DNA of 64,000 nucleotides from NCBI GenBank assembly GCA_030068145.1, contig JAPJBO010000090.1:62001-126000 (forward strand), in the 5' to 3' direction. The notes under the pieces are model-generated. The model saw nothing but the letters and a program-made list of their open reading frames with translations, was not told the DNA's origin and made no database searches. This document shows positions 44,106 through 55,304 of the stretch, piece after piece. This DNA comes from Diplonema papillatum. Taxonomy: Eukaryota > Euglenozoa > Diplonemea > Diplonemida > Diplonemidae. The stretch's first letter is position 1. Each line of letters begins with the position of its first letter. The translations under genes were made by a program, and so were the position numbers.

Positions 44106-47100
44106 TCAGCAACCGGAGGTGGTTCGCATCTTGTAGTACCGGTACAGCTGCTGCCAAGCGGCCTGCATGTGGTTGCGCTGCTCCTGCTGGCCCATGTCCT
44201 CTACGACGCGCCGCGCCTGCTGCCGGCGGGTCAAGAAACTCCAGTGTCGGAACGAAGACGCAAGCAGCCAGTTGGGCCTGTCGTTATTGAGGGTGCGGTG
44301 AAGTGCACGGCTGACACTGTTCGCCAAGCGCGGTCACTATAAGCCGCAGGTGCAGAAGAAAGGCTGGTTCAGCAAAAGCGGTCCTATTCGCCATGCCTCA
44401 CTTCAGCTTGACGTTCACAACATGTCAGGCACCAGTCACCACAACTTTACACGAAGGAAGGCCTCACGTTCTTGCAGGGATTACGAGATCACAGTAAGCA
44501 GCGTTGATCAGCGCTTACACCTTCCGACTCTTCCCTCTCCACCTGAGACGAATTGTGGTGACTAGCGCTTGCACCCTGTGTGATCTCTCTCGTGGTCCCT
44601 GATGCATGCAGGGGGATAGGCAAGAACGCCATCCTATGTACCTCAAGTGAAACGTGGTCACCGAACTCATACATTCAGGTCGGGAAGGAATGGCCTAGCC
44701 TTGTGCATGTAAAGGAGCACCACGAGAAAACAGGCGTCGCGGTAGGCACACGATTCCGGAGCAGTATCCCTGCCAAGAAGGAGCAAAAAAGGAGCTGCGC
44801 ACTCTAGACGAAGCTCAGGTCGAAGTTCCGCCTTCAGCCACCAGCGCAGTTATTTTCTTGAAAGTATGCTAAGGGACGCCGGATTATTACCCAGGGGGGC
44901 CAACTGCCCGCCCAAAGGGGGGGGGGTACCCACCCACCCCCAAATCTCCCAAGCCCGCGGGTTTTTTTTTTTTTTTTTTTCAGTTTCCATTTTCACCACC
45001 TGCCTTCTTGGCTTCCGACACCGCCATACACAGCTGAAATGTACGGGTTTGGTTAGTTCTGGAAAGTAGAAATAAGGGGGGTTCGGGGGGCTTTGCCCCC
45101 CGGCCGAACGGTACGGCTCTATCAGGTCCAAGTTGCACTGCCCCTCCCCAAAAAACATCAACGTAATGGCCCAAACTTGGGCCATTACATCAATGTAACG
45201 GGCAGAATTTGACGGAAAACCACTGTTACATCAATGTAATGGGCCAAATTTGACCGAAATCCACTGTTACATCGATGTAGTGGGCAGAATCTGACGGAAA
45301 ACCACTGTTACATCGATGTAATGGGCAGACTTTGACGGAAAACCACTGTTACATCAATGTAATGGCCCAAATTTGACCGAAAATCACTGTTACATCAATG
45401 GAATGGCCAGAATCTGACGGAAAACCGCTGTTACATCGATGTAATGGGCAGAATCTGACGGAAAACCACTGTTACATCAATGTAATGGGCCAAATTTGAC
45501 CGAAAACCACTGTTACATCAATGTAATGGCCCAAATTTGACGGAAAACCACGGTTACATCAATGTAATGGCCCAAGTTTGACCGAAAACCACTGTTACAT
45601 CAATGTAATGGCCCAAATTTGACCGAAAACCACTGTTACATCGATGGAATGGCCAGAATCTGACGGAAAACCGCTGTTACATCGATGTAATGGCCCAAAT
45701 TTGACGGAAAACTACTGTTACATCGATGTAATGGCCAGAATTTGACGGAAAACCACTGTTACATCAATGTAATGGCCCAAATTTGACCGAAAACCACTGT
45801 TACATCGATGTAATGGCCAGAATCTGACGGAAAACCACTGTTACATCAATGTAATGGGCCAAATTTGACCGAAAACCACTGTTACATCAATGTAATGGCC
45901 CAAATCTGACGGAAAACCACTGTTACATCAATGTAATGGGCAGAATTTGACGGAAAACCACTGTTACATCAATGTAATGGCCCAAATTTGACGGAAAACC
46001 ACTGTTACATCAATGTAATGGGCAGAATTTGACGGAAAACCACTGTTACATCAATGTAATGGCCCAAATTTGACGGAAAACCACTGTTACATCGATGTAA
46101 TGGGCAGAATTTGACGGAAAACCACTGTTACATCAATGTAATGGCCCAAATTTGACCGGAAACCACCAGAAAACGGAAAACCACTGTTACATCAATGTAA
46201 TGGCCAGAATTTGACGGAAAACCACTGTTACATCGATGTAATGGGCAGAATTTGACGGAAAACCACTGTTACATCAATGTAATGGCCCAAATTTGACCGA
46301 AAACCACTGTTACATCAATGTAATGGCCCAAATTTGACGGAAAACCACTGTTACATCAATGTAATGGCCAAATTTGACGGAAAACCACTGTTACATCAAT
46401 GTAATGGCCCAAATTTGACGGAAAACCACTGTTACATCGATGTAATGGGCAGAATTTGACGGAAAACCACTGTTACATCAATGTAATGGCCCAAATTTGA
46501 CCGAAAACCACTGTTACATCGATGTAATGGCCCAAATTTGACGGAAAACCACTGTTACATCAATGTAATGGCCCAAATTTGACGGAAAACCACTGTTACA
46601 TCGATGTAATGGCCAGAATCTGACGGAAAACCACTGTTACATCAATGTAATGGGCCAAATTTGACCGAAAACCACTGTTACATCAATGTAATGGCCCAAA
46701 TCTGACGGAAAACCACTGTTACATCAATGTAATGGGCAGAATTTGACGGAAAACCACTGTTACATCAATGTAATGGCCCAAATTTGACGGAAAACCACTG
46801 TTACATCAATGTAATGGCCCAAATTTGACGCAAAACCACTGTTACATCAATGTAATGGCCCAAATTTGACGGAAAACCACTGTTACATCAATGTAATGGG
46901 CAGAATTTGACGGAAAACCACTGTTACATCAGTGTAATGGGCAAATTTGACCGAAAACCACTGTTACATCAATGTAATGGGCAGAATCTGACGGAAAACC
47001 ACTGTTACATTGATGTAATGGGCAGAATCTGACGGAAAACCGCTGTTACATCAATGTAATGGCCCAAATTTGACGGAAACCCACTGTTACATCAATGTAA

Positions 47101-50100
47101 TGGGCCAAATTTGACCGAAAACCACTGTTGCAACTTGCATCAATGTAGTGGGCCAAATCGGCTAAAATGACCAAAATCCGGATTTTTCGAAAAGTGGCAC
47201 GAAAACCGAAAAAAGTCTACTTGCGGGGTTCGAACCCGGGTCGTCAGAGCTTGGTACCCAAGGTACTACTGCATCAACCACAGGAGCTCTGGCAAAAAAA
47301 AAAAAAACCTTTCATTCTTGGCCGACTGTTCAAAAAACTGTCTTTTTCAGTTTTTGCGCCTTTGATGTAACAGTGGTTTTCTGTGAAATTCGGCCCGTTA
47401 CATTGGTGTAATAGTGGTTTTCCGTCAAATTCTGCCCATTACATTGATGTAACAGTGGTTTTCGGTCAGATTCTGCCCATTACATTCATGTAACAGTGGT
47501 TTTCGGTCAAATTTGGCCCATTACATTGATGTAACAGCGGTTTTCCGTCAAGATTCTGCCCATTACATTGATGTAACAGTGGTTTTCCGTCAGATTCTGC
47601 CCATTACATTGATGTAACAGTGGTTTTCCGTCAGATTCTGCCCATTACATCGATGTAACAGCGGTTTTCCGTCAGATTCTGCCCATTACATCGATGTAAC
47701 AGTGGTTTTCCGTCAAATTCTGCCCATTACATTGATGTAACAGTGGTTTTCCGTCAGATTCTGCCCATTACATCGATGTAACAGTGGTTTTCCGTCAAAT
47801 TCTGCCCATTACATCGATGTAACAGTGGTTTTCGGTCAAATTTGGGCCATTACATTGATGTAACAGTGGTTTTCCGTCAGATTCTGCCCATTACATCGAT
47901 GTAACAGTGGTTTTCCGTCAAATTTGGGCCATTACATTGATGTAACAGTGGTTTTCGGTCAAATTCTGCCCATTACATTGATGTAACAGTGGTTTTCCGT
48001 CAGATTCTGCCCATTACATCGATGTAACAGTGGTTTTCCGTCAAATTCTGCCCATTCCATCGATGTACCAGTGGTTTTCGGTCAAATTTGGGCCATTACA
48101 TTGATGTAACAGTGGTTTTCGGTCAAATTTGGCCCATTACATTGATGTAACAGTGGTTTTCCGTCAAATTCTGCCCATTACATCGATGTAACAGTGGTTT
48201 TCGGTCAGATTTGGGCCATTACATTGATGTAACAGTGGGTTTCTGTGAAATTCGGCCCATTACAGTGATGTAACAGTGGTTTCCCGCCAGATTTGGCCCA
48301 TTACATTGATGTAACAGCGGTTTTCGGTCAGATTTGGGCCATTACATTGATGCAACAGTGGGTTTCCGTCGGAAAATCTTCATGCAGTTTTGGGGAAAAA
48401 ATATTCCCACCAGGGGGGGGGGGGACCCACCCACCAAAATTTTGGCGAAAGTAGTGGGCAGTTGGCCCGCCCGGGTAATAATCCGCTGTCCCTAATGCTG
48501 CAGGGAATAGTTGACTAGACCTCTTGAGTTTGTGCCAACCACGATTTGGGGAGTCGGGAGAACGTACATAGCCTAAAGCAGGACCGACCCCCCCGTTCGT
48601 GAGAAAAAGCGAAGAATTAAAACACCTTCTTTTTTCCGTCTGTCTTTGTCAAGAGCTGCGACTCAACTATTCCCAGCAACAGCAAAAGTGTTCTGTAAGC
48701 GGGATGCCCCGCACGCTTCGGCATCAGCCGAAAGGTAGTTGTCGAAGATGCGACTGCCAAACGCTTTAAGATCAGCAAAGCAAGGGTGCTGACAAGCTGC
48801 GGTCCCCTCGAAATCAGACGGAGGTGGCACGGAGAAATGGGGAGAAAGTAAGTACCTACCGGCCAACAGAGTCACTGGGCGCCCGCGCGTCGTATTCCGT
48901 CGGATAGTCCGCGTCCGGAAGAGGCTCCTCTTCAGCAGTGGAGGAGCGGGGTGAGCCTGCAAGCCGATGCGACATCAGCGACTCTATCTTTGCCTCTATC
49001 ACGTCGAGTGCAGCTTCGAGACCCACCTGCGGGCAGTTTGCAGCAATTGAATGGAATCTTGGATCGAGACAAAGCACACTGCAAGCCCCCCGTCCACCCA
49101 TCCCCTCGAACTGCATCGCATTGCCTAAGAGCGGTTCCGCCTTGTATGGACTTCAGAACGTGCATCGTACCGTAATTGGATTTATGTTGAACCGGGTAAA
49201 ACTTGGAGCACTCGGGCCAAAAATACTCGACGTAGCTGCTTCGACTCCGAATGGAAGGGGGGAAATATAGAGGTAAGGGGCAAATACAATACAAACATAA
49301 TCTGATTTGTTCTTCGCTTACACCACCGTGTGTTGTTTTCTCACTCAGGACTTTTGACCTCTTGTGTTTGTGTGATTTGTCGTGTAGGGGTAGACCCGCA
49401 TGACCTCACGTCCGTTCTACACGTGGTTCGGTAGTTACAGCACTTTGGATCCCTTCTGTTCTTTGTCGGGCAGCATCGTCGAGCATTTCCTTTCAAGCTG
49501 GCGCTTATGTAAAAAATAGGGGCTGGGTGTCCCAGGTTTTAGTGGGTTCGGCATTTATCTTCCGGGGTTGAGGACGGTGTAGAACGTCGACCCTGGTACT
49601 TGCCCACGCCTTGGGACGTTCGCCTGCTCAACTGTGCCCACCCCAGGTGTCTCAGGCTGTGTCCGATCCGTCGACATCCCGTTCCAGCTTTCGTGCAGTT
49701 CAACATTTTTCCACCTGATCCTGACCCAAGTTTCGGGGAGTTTCGGGGAGTTTCGGGGGGTTTCGGGGAGTTTCGGGGAGTTTCGGGTAGTTTCGGGTAG
49801 TTTCGGGGAGTTTCCCTGTTTGGGACTGGGGGTCCCCATGCGACTACCTCGCTGGCACTTGCGACCTGTGCTGCCGGTGCTTGCCTGGCACGTGCGCAAG
49901 TAATCTCCTGCACGCCTGGCCAAATGTGCTTGTCTTTGCCAGGGTGTGGCACGCTCACGACAGACTGGTGCCGATACCCCGCGGGCTTCGTTACTTCACT
50001 ACCTACCCCCGGTTCTCCTCTGCCTTCTTCTTCTCCGTGGTTCGGAAGGTTCCGTGTTCATCCCCGCCCGCGCGTGGACGGTGGCGGTGGTTGACTTCGC

Positions 50101-53100
50101 TGCTGCTGCGGATGCGCCGCCGTCAACCACCCAATAACTGGATTGGAACCGTGTTCGTCGCAGCCGTAGCGTACAGACCCCACTGCCCCTTCCACCTGGT
50201 TACGTCGGGGCTCGTGCCCTCGGCCCGTTTCTTTGCGAATACGTCTCTTCCCTCAGGAGCCGTGGCTCCTTTTGTTTATGCGCGCAGGGCGTCTGTCGTT
50301 GCCTGTTCTTGCCCGCCAGTGTGCAGGCGTACACAGTCCCCTCGTTCCAGCGTAAAGAAAACGAGGAAGGAATGGTATCACCGGAAAAGGATACGCCCCA
50401 CACGAGGTGGGTGTGGCTTTAGCGTATAAGCGGGGAGGCAGGCAGGGGAAGGCTTGGGGAGGGAGAGTGGTGCCCATAGCCACAGGAGCTGAGTGCGAGC
50501 TCGTGATCACAGGTCGTAAACTACTCTAATTTACTGCAGGAGGAGGTTTTTGTGATGTGTTGCGGGTCGGGTTTGCGAACTGTAGTGCACCGGGCGGTGC
50601 AAAGTGGCGGCATCTCGCTTCCGCTGCACCTCCACGTCTAATCCCTTGTTCAAACATTTGTCATTGCCATCCAGTTTACGGTCCATTCTGCGGAGTCCGC
50701 ATCGCCTCGTCAACGACCACTTTGACCTTCACGAACGGCATTTTCCTTTTTTGCCATGGTGGTTTGATTCGGGCGCTTACGGTGTGGATCTTGGGGTTTG
50801 TTGATTCGGGGGGTTGTGATGTGTTGTATTTGCGAAGTGTATCAGAGCACCGGACGGTGCAAAGTGGCGGCGCCTCGCTTCCCCGCCGCACCTCCAAGCC
50901 TAAATGTTTCTTCAACCATTCGTGCATCATCCAGTATACGGTACACTTTGCGGTGTCTGCATCACCTCGTCAACGACCACCTCGACCGCCACAAACGGCA
51001 CTTTCTTTTTTTGCGATGGTGATTTGGTTCGGCTCTTACAGTCTGGGTCTTGTGGATTTGTTGATGCGGGAGTTTTGTGGTACGTTGCGGGTTGGGTTTG
51101 TGGAGCGTAGCACAGCACCAGACGGTGCGAAGTGGCGGTGCCTGCTTCTCCGCTGAACCTCCAAGTCTAAACCGTTCTTCAAACATTCGTCGTCATGCGT
51201 CATGCCGGTAGTGCTGAGATGAAAACCTCCTTCTACTCACCACCCTCCCACCCACACACACCACCCACCTACCCACCCACCCACCCACCTACCCACCCAC
51301 CCACCCACCACCCACCACCCACCCACCCACCACCCCCACCCACCCAAGCAAATCCACTTTTTCTCCCAAAAACGGGGTGAGTTTCGGGGAGTTTCGGGGA
51401 GTTTCGAGCAAGTTTCGGGGAGTTTCGGGGAACTGCCTCTGAGCCGGGATCAGGTGGTTTTTCCCCCAAAACTGGTATAAGGCGGAACATCGGACTTTTG
51501 TTTGCGACGCAATCGTTTGTACGACACTACGCCAGCCCTTCGATACTCGACTTCGGAAGGACCACCGTTGGCTGCGCTTTCGTCGTGGTGCGGCCACAGT
51601 AGCTGGCAGCCAGCGTTCGCCATCAAGAAACAGCAGTCGGAAACTCTTCCCCCCCGCCCGTTCTACGGTTCAGACCAGGAGGAACGGGGGGGGTGACCTA
51701 TGCCTGGACAGGACGAAGCCGGGGGAAGCCCTGGTGGAGGTCCGTTGCGGTGTTGACGTGCGAACTGCTTGTCGTAAACAGCTGGTATACACGTGGAGCC
51801 TCAGATGCTGGAGTTAAAGCTGGAGATAAAAAGGCGGGTGTCACACCCGCTTTTCGGGTGTGGATTTACACGCGGTTTGGTGGCGGCAGCACACTCTTTT
51901 CGGGCGTGGCTCGGGCAATCCCTCTTTAACTCCAGCTTCTGGGGCTTCACCTCACCGTGTGGGGGCGAAAGACCCATCGAACCATCCCCCCGTTCCAGCT
52001 TAAGTCCAGTTCATACATTTTTCTAGTATTTGGTATGAGGCGGAACATCTGGCTGTTGTTTGCGACGCAATCGTTGTACGATGCTACGCCAGGCTTTCGA
52101 TACGACTTCGGAAGGACCACCTTGACGGTTACTGGCAGCTAGCGTTCGCCTTGCGGTGTTGACGTGCAAACCGCTCGTCAAACAGCTGGGTATAGGGGCG
52201 AAAGGCCCATCGAACAATCCAGCGGGGCGCGGCCCCTCCCCCCCCGGGGGTTTTGTCGGGGTTCTGTGGGAATTGTGCCGCATACCGTTCCCTCGTCCTG
52301 CAGCTTGAGGATCTGCTCCCGCTGGAAATGAAGCGTCGGCAAGTCGGCCGCGCAGGGAGCCGGAGGCACGTGCCGCGGCCGAGGCTCCGGCGGCCGTTGG
52401 GGGTGCTGCTGGTGCTGTAGTGGTTGCTGCTGCTGCTGCTGCTGTTGTTGTTGATGTTCCTCGTAATGGTAGGAATCGGAGGCTGGATGCTGTTGCTGCT
52501 GCTGCTGCTGGCGCTGCTGCTGCTGCTGTTGTTGATGTTCCTCGTAATGGTACGAATCGGAGGCTGGTTGCTGTTGCTGCTGCTGCTGCTGGCGCTGCTG
52601 CTGCTCGTGGAGGTGCGCGTAGTCACGGAGGGACGGCGACGACTCGGCGGGCGAGAAAGCGTGCTGAGAAGGCGGGTGCCCCGCAGCCGCTGCGGCGGAC
52701 ATGAACGCGGCCGGGGAAAGGGACCGACCGTGCGACCAAGACGGGGGGAGCCTCGGCATCGAGATGCCGCGCCGTATCCGGTGCTGCGTCCGCATTTGCA
52801 TCGACTGTTCGACGGAGATCATCTGTCGTTGTTGTTTTGTGCGGTCGATATACGCCGTTCCGATGGCTGACGACCTTGTTTATCTCTTGCTTGTTTTTCT
52901 TCCGATGGCTGACGACCTTGTTTATCTCTTGCTTGTTTTTCTTCTTTGTGGACCTCTAGGCAGGGCTTACGCAGCTCTTTTGTCTTGGAGCCAAATACCT
53001 GCTGAAAATCAGTCAGTAGAGCATAGGGGGCTCACCTGCCAGTGTTGCACGTCTTTGCCTCTCCTCCTCTTTGGCCTCTTTGGCCAGTGTCGCGGTGTAA

Positions 53101-54832
53101 GCAACAACAGGATCTGCCCGGTACTGCGGTTGATTCCCCAGATGAATCGGCAGAAAAGATAGTACGTGCTGATAACGTACTGACTTCAGCATGTGTACAA
53201 AAAGAAACTAAGAAAATTAACGTACGTTCAGCACGCTGAACGGACGGCCTGCCTTTTTCCAAAAAGATTTAGACTGGAAGTCGAAATGTGGATATAGAAG
53301 CTAATCCCCTGCAACTGCATGTAACTTCTTTCGTTGCCATGGCGATGCTGGACTTTCTTGGTGCCGTCGAGGGGGGGGACGTTGTATAATGGTTTAGCTT
53401 GAAGGGGATTGGAAAGGTTGAAAAAGGTTGCCGTCGAGGGGGGGATTGCAAGAACGTGCTTGGAATGGGTATGTGCTCAACACCGCACTGGTCCCGTCTG
53501 CGCCGTGTTTCGGTCCTTTAAGCCACGGACACATAAGGCGGGCCATCATCAGCGTGGAACCTGAGTGTCTGCAGACAGGACTGCGGTGTGAGTCTGGTTT
53601 GTCAGGCGGCTGTTCGTAGCTCGTCACAGCCAGGACCACCCGTGCTACTAGAGCACAGGCGAATCCGTCACGGGGAGAAGGCCCCTACAACCGTGTCTGA
53701 GCAATCAGTTAAAAAACTCAGGGCACTCGCCCTGATTGTGACTGCGACTCGATAGGCAGCACTGACTTGTCTTCTTTTTACGGTGGCAATCTGCGAAGTA
53801 AACTCCGCAGAGCACAGTGGACATGGGGTTGCCGTGTGCAGCACCAATGGTTGAAGTACCAAAAGGAAAAGAGTGGGCAGCAAGTCGCGTTACGCGAAGT
53901 ACCCTACTGGAATGGGGGGAGTGCAAGAACGTGCTTGGATTGGGTTGGATCGAGGGGGGGGAAACTTAGTTTAATGTTTAGGCAGGACACTGCCTCTCAT
54001 GCATGTTTGATGCTAGCATCAAGTCTTCTTCGAAGAGAGTGTAAAGTAGAAAAGGGAAAAGGAAAAGGGTAAAGGGGTCACGGGGAGTGTAAGACTCCTC
54101 AGGTAGGGTATGAAACCTTGAGGGACTAGTCCTCTTTATTCTTTTTTCACCGCGGTGTTGTGTGCACCTCGTTCTTCGCCTCGTGTTTCGCTCTTGAACG
54201 CAGACCAATCCAGAGTTAGAGCTCATCAGTGGGTCCTTTGGATGGGGACTTTCGGTCCAGTTCCGGTGCTATCACAACTTTCTGGTTTCATTGTTCGTCG
54301 CATCCTTCCTTCGTAAGTTAAAAAAAGGGGGTTGGGTTTTGTTGTGGCTCGTAACCAACCGCCACGGGGCACTGCTTTCACTTAGTGAAAGTGTTTACAC
54401 CTTCTCAAAGGAGACGATGTAGCCGTTCGAGACGAACTTGCTTGGGGGGGAGGGGATGGTGGAGCACACGTGGTTGGAGTATTCGGAGTTCTGCCTCTCC
54501 TTCTCGAGCTGCACGACGGTGTGGCCGAGCTCCTGCACCTGCTCGCGCAGGAGGGCGATGCTTTCGTCCTTCTCGGCGAGGGCGGCGGCCAGCTTCTCGT
54601 TCTCGTCGTTGAGCGCGTTGGCTTCCTCGTTGAGCAGCCGCGCCTGCTGCTGCAGTGCGTCGATCTTCTGGTACGCTGCCTGCAGGCACCGGCCCATCTC
54701 CTCGAGCTGCAGACTCGTCGTGGCCGAAGCCGCCGTCAGCGTGGCTTCGACATCTATCGGCCGCACCGGGGCCCGCACCGGTTCGCGGGCATGTTGTCGG
54801 GCATGCGTGTCTGGCAGCCGCCAGGCACTCAT
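44106..54832 (-). CDS. coiled-coil, Gln-rich protein with Sfi1-like end (four exons)
   Basis: Exons 54832-54470 (121 aa), 52822-52286 (179 aa), 49026-48860 and 44277-44106; introns are phase 0, 0 and 2, with donors GTGTGC, GTATGC and GTAGGT. All phases fit, giving 412 aa. Residues ~41-113 are a long coiled coil (LQLEEMGRCLQAAYQKIDAL, NDENEKLAAALAEKDES). Exon 2 has a Ser/Pro-rich part, then two PASDSYHYEEH units set in Gln runs, then REQILKLQDEGT. Exon 3 continues a helix (LEAALDVIEAKIESLMSHRL), and exon 4 has SSFRHWSFLTRR and MQAAWQQLYRYYKM. Trp-centred helices with that spacing recall centrin-binding Sfi1 repeats, so a centriole or basal-body role is conceivable. This is a guess. Intron 3 (4.6 kb) contains the fold-back element. 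Alternative: exons 1-2 and 3-4 belong to different genes. Confidence 0.6.
45150..47127 (+). repeat. 41-bp satellite, left arm, about 48 units
   Basis: The unit starts TGTTACATCAATGTAATGG and continues with GCAGAATTTGACGG or CCAAATTTGACCG, then AAAACCAC. Each unit carries a palindrome, TTACATCGATGTAA in perfect form. Two or three spacer variants (GGGCAGAATCTGACGG, GGCCCAAATTTGACCG) are interspersed in short runs. Confidence 0.95.
47212..47292 (-). ncRNA. tRNA-like sequence with Pol III boxes at the hinge
   Basis: On the minus strand the piece has an A-box-like TGGTTGATGCAG, a B-box GGGTTCGAACCCC, and a TTTTTT run 12-13 bases after it, the layout of a Pol III unit. It cannot fold as a full tRNA: no acceptor stem pairs, and the anticodon arm is poor. 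Instead CAGAGCT near the 5' end pairs with AGCTCTG before the B-box. It may be a tRNA-derived promoter or short RNA, or a decayed tRNA. A 13-A run follows on the plus strand at 47294. Confidence 0.4.
47362..48368 (-). repeat. 41-bp satellite, right arm (inverted), about 25 units
   Basis: The same unit as the left arm but reverse-complemented (CCATTACATTGATGTAACAG, then TGGTTTTCCGTCAAATT). It is half the length of the left arm, so the two could pair over ~1 kb to give a very long hairpin with a bulge. Confidence 0.95.
48500..48625 (-). repeat. reverse copy of the block at 7890-8050
   Basis: GACTAGACCTCTTGAGTTTG, AGCAGGACCGACCC and GAGAAAAAGCGAAG follow in the reverse order of the sequence next to the 3CxxC gene. 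It begins directly outside the fold-back element's right target duplication. Confidence 0.65.
49219..49517 (+). repeat. dispersed family F, copy 3 (A-tailed)
   Basis: Full length from AAATACTCGACGTAGCTGC to GGCGCTTATGTAAAAAAT. Very similar to 20901-21218 and to the ends of 25712-26400. It lies in intron 2 of the four-exon gene. Confidence 0.8.
49735..49818. repeat. 10-bp repeat AGTTTCGGGG
   Basis: Eight or nine units of AGTTTCGGGG with minor variants. The same word recurs 5-6 times at 51373-51432, so the two arrays have a common source 1.6 kb apart. Both are in intron 2 of the four-exon gene. Confidence 0.85.
50546..51235. repeat. ~270-bp tandem repeat, 2.5 units
   Basis: Units start near 50546, 50817 and 51075 and share GTGCAAAGTGGCGG, CCGCACCTCCAAG or close variants, CGTCAACGACCAC and GGGTTTGTTGATTCGGG or close variants. 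The frames differ between units, so it is not likely to be coding. Confidence 0.8.
51240..51355. repeat. CCACCCA tract
   Basis: A C/A-only tract of CCACC and CCCA words on the plus strand (G/T-only on minus), ~110 bp. It could adopt G-rich structures on the minus strand. It is followed by the second AGTTTCGGGG array. Confidence 0.9.
51793..51960. mobile_element. MITE-like family E, copy with both ends
   Basis: Left AGCCTCAGATGCTGGAGTTA and right TTTAACTCCAGCTTCTGGGG are inverted repeats of ~23 bp. Inside is GGCGGGTGTCACACCCGC, then TTTTCGGGTGTGG, as at 10221-10396. No coding sequence. Confidence 0.75.
52858..52950. repeat. perfect 45-bp tandem duplication
   Basis: CCGATGGCTGACGACCTTG and TTTATCTCTTGCTTG occur twice without a difference, just upstream of exon 2 of the four-exon gene, so within its first intron near the acceptor. 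Confidence 0.9.
53437..53665 (+). repeat. dispersed family D, fullest copy
   Basis: Contains GATTGCAAGAACGTGCTTGG, GTGCTCAACACCGCACTGG, GGTCCTTTAAGCCACGGAC, GTCTGCAGACAGGA and GTAGCTCGTCACAGCCAGG. Partial relatives are at 18050-18223, 39308-39420, 41895-41975, 62425-62475 and 7248-7465. A second block (53690-53790) is shared with 7490-7560. Confidence 0.7.
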
Positions 54833-55304
54833 GCCACGCCTTCACAACGGCGCCACCCGGAAACAGCCAGCTTGACGTCTCCCTTTTCCCCGCGCGCTAC
54901 GAAACGCGACCACTGCCCCCTCCCCCTTGTTTTCGGATAGGGGGGTTGTGTCTGCGTTTGGACAATTGGTTTGTTGTGTCTACCGGAATAGCGAAATGCG
55001 TACTGCCATACATTCTCGAAAACATCTTCGGTTGTTGTTGGCGTGTCACTCAGATTCTAGATCAGATGTTAATGTAAAGCGGAAACGCGACCGCTCCTTC
55101 CGCCTTGTTTTCGGATAGGAGTTTCGTCTGCGTTTGTAGCATTTGTTTTGCTGTCTATCGGAATAGAAATCCGCACTTCTGTCCTACATCCTCGACAACA
55201 TCTTCTGGGTGTAAACGCAACCCTGCCCTTTCCCCCGTTTTATCCGTTGTAAATTTCAACGTTGGAAAAATAACCCTGTACCGGTATGTTGTATGTTTTT
55301 AAAG
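54833..55304. other. upstream region of the four-exon gene
   Basis: Presumed promoter and leader. CGAAACGCGACCACTGCCCC and related GAAACGCGACC words occur four times between 54898 and 55720. No TATA box is obvious and no gene is seen. Confidence 0.4.

Larger units (their letters stand above)
44871..48494. mobile_element. 3.6-kb fold-back transposon with satellite arms and tRNA-like hinge
   Basis: Terminal inverted repeats: the left end reads AGGGACGCCGGATTATTACC, then C.GG..GGGCCAACTGCCC; the right end reads the same on the other strand (AGGGACAGCGGATTATTACC, then GGGCCAACTGCCC). ATGCT flanks both sides (44866-44870 and 48495-48499), a probable 5-bp target duplication. Just inside, G-runs and ACCCACCCACC are also mirrored. 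The body is two arms of the same 41-bp satellite in opposite orientation, meeting at a ~230-bp centre with a tRNA-like sequence. There is no open frame that could be a transposase, so it would depend on another element. It lies in an intron of the four-exon gene. Confidence 0.85.

Noticed and set aside
47212-47292. Functional tRNA-Tyr(GTA)
   Set aside because: GTA can be placed in a 7-base loop, but U33 is missing, the anticodon stem has a mismatch and no acceptor stem exists.
45150-48368. Centromere core
   Set aside because: A 3-kb array inside a gene's intron with transposon-like ends and a target duplication is better explained as a mobile element.
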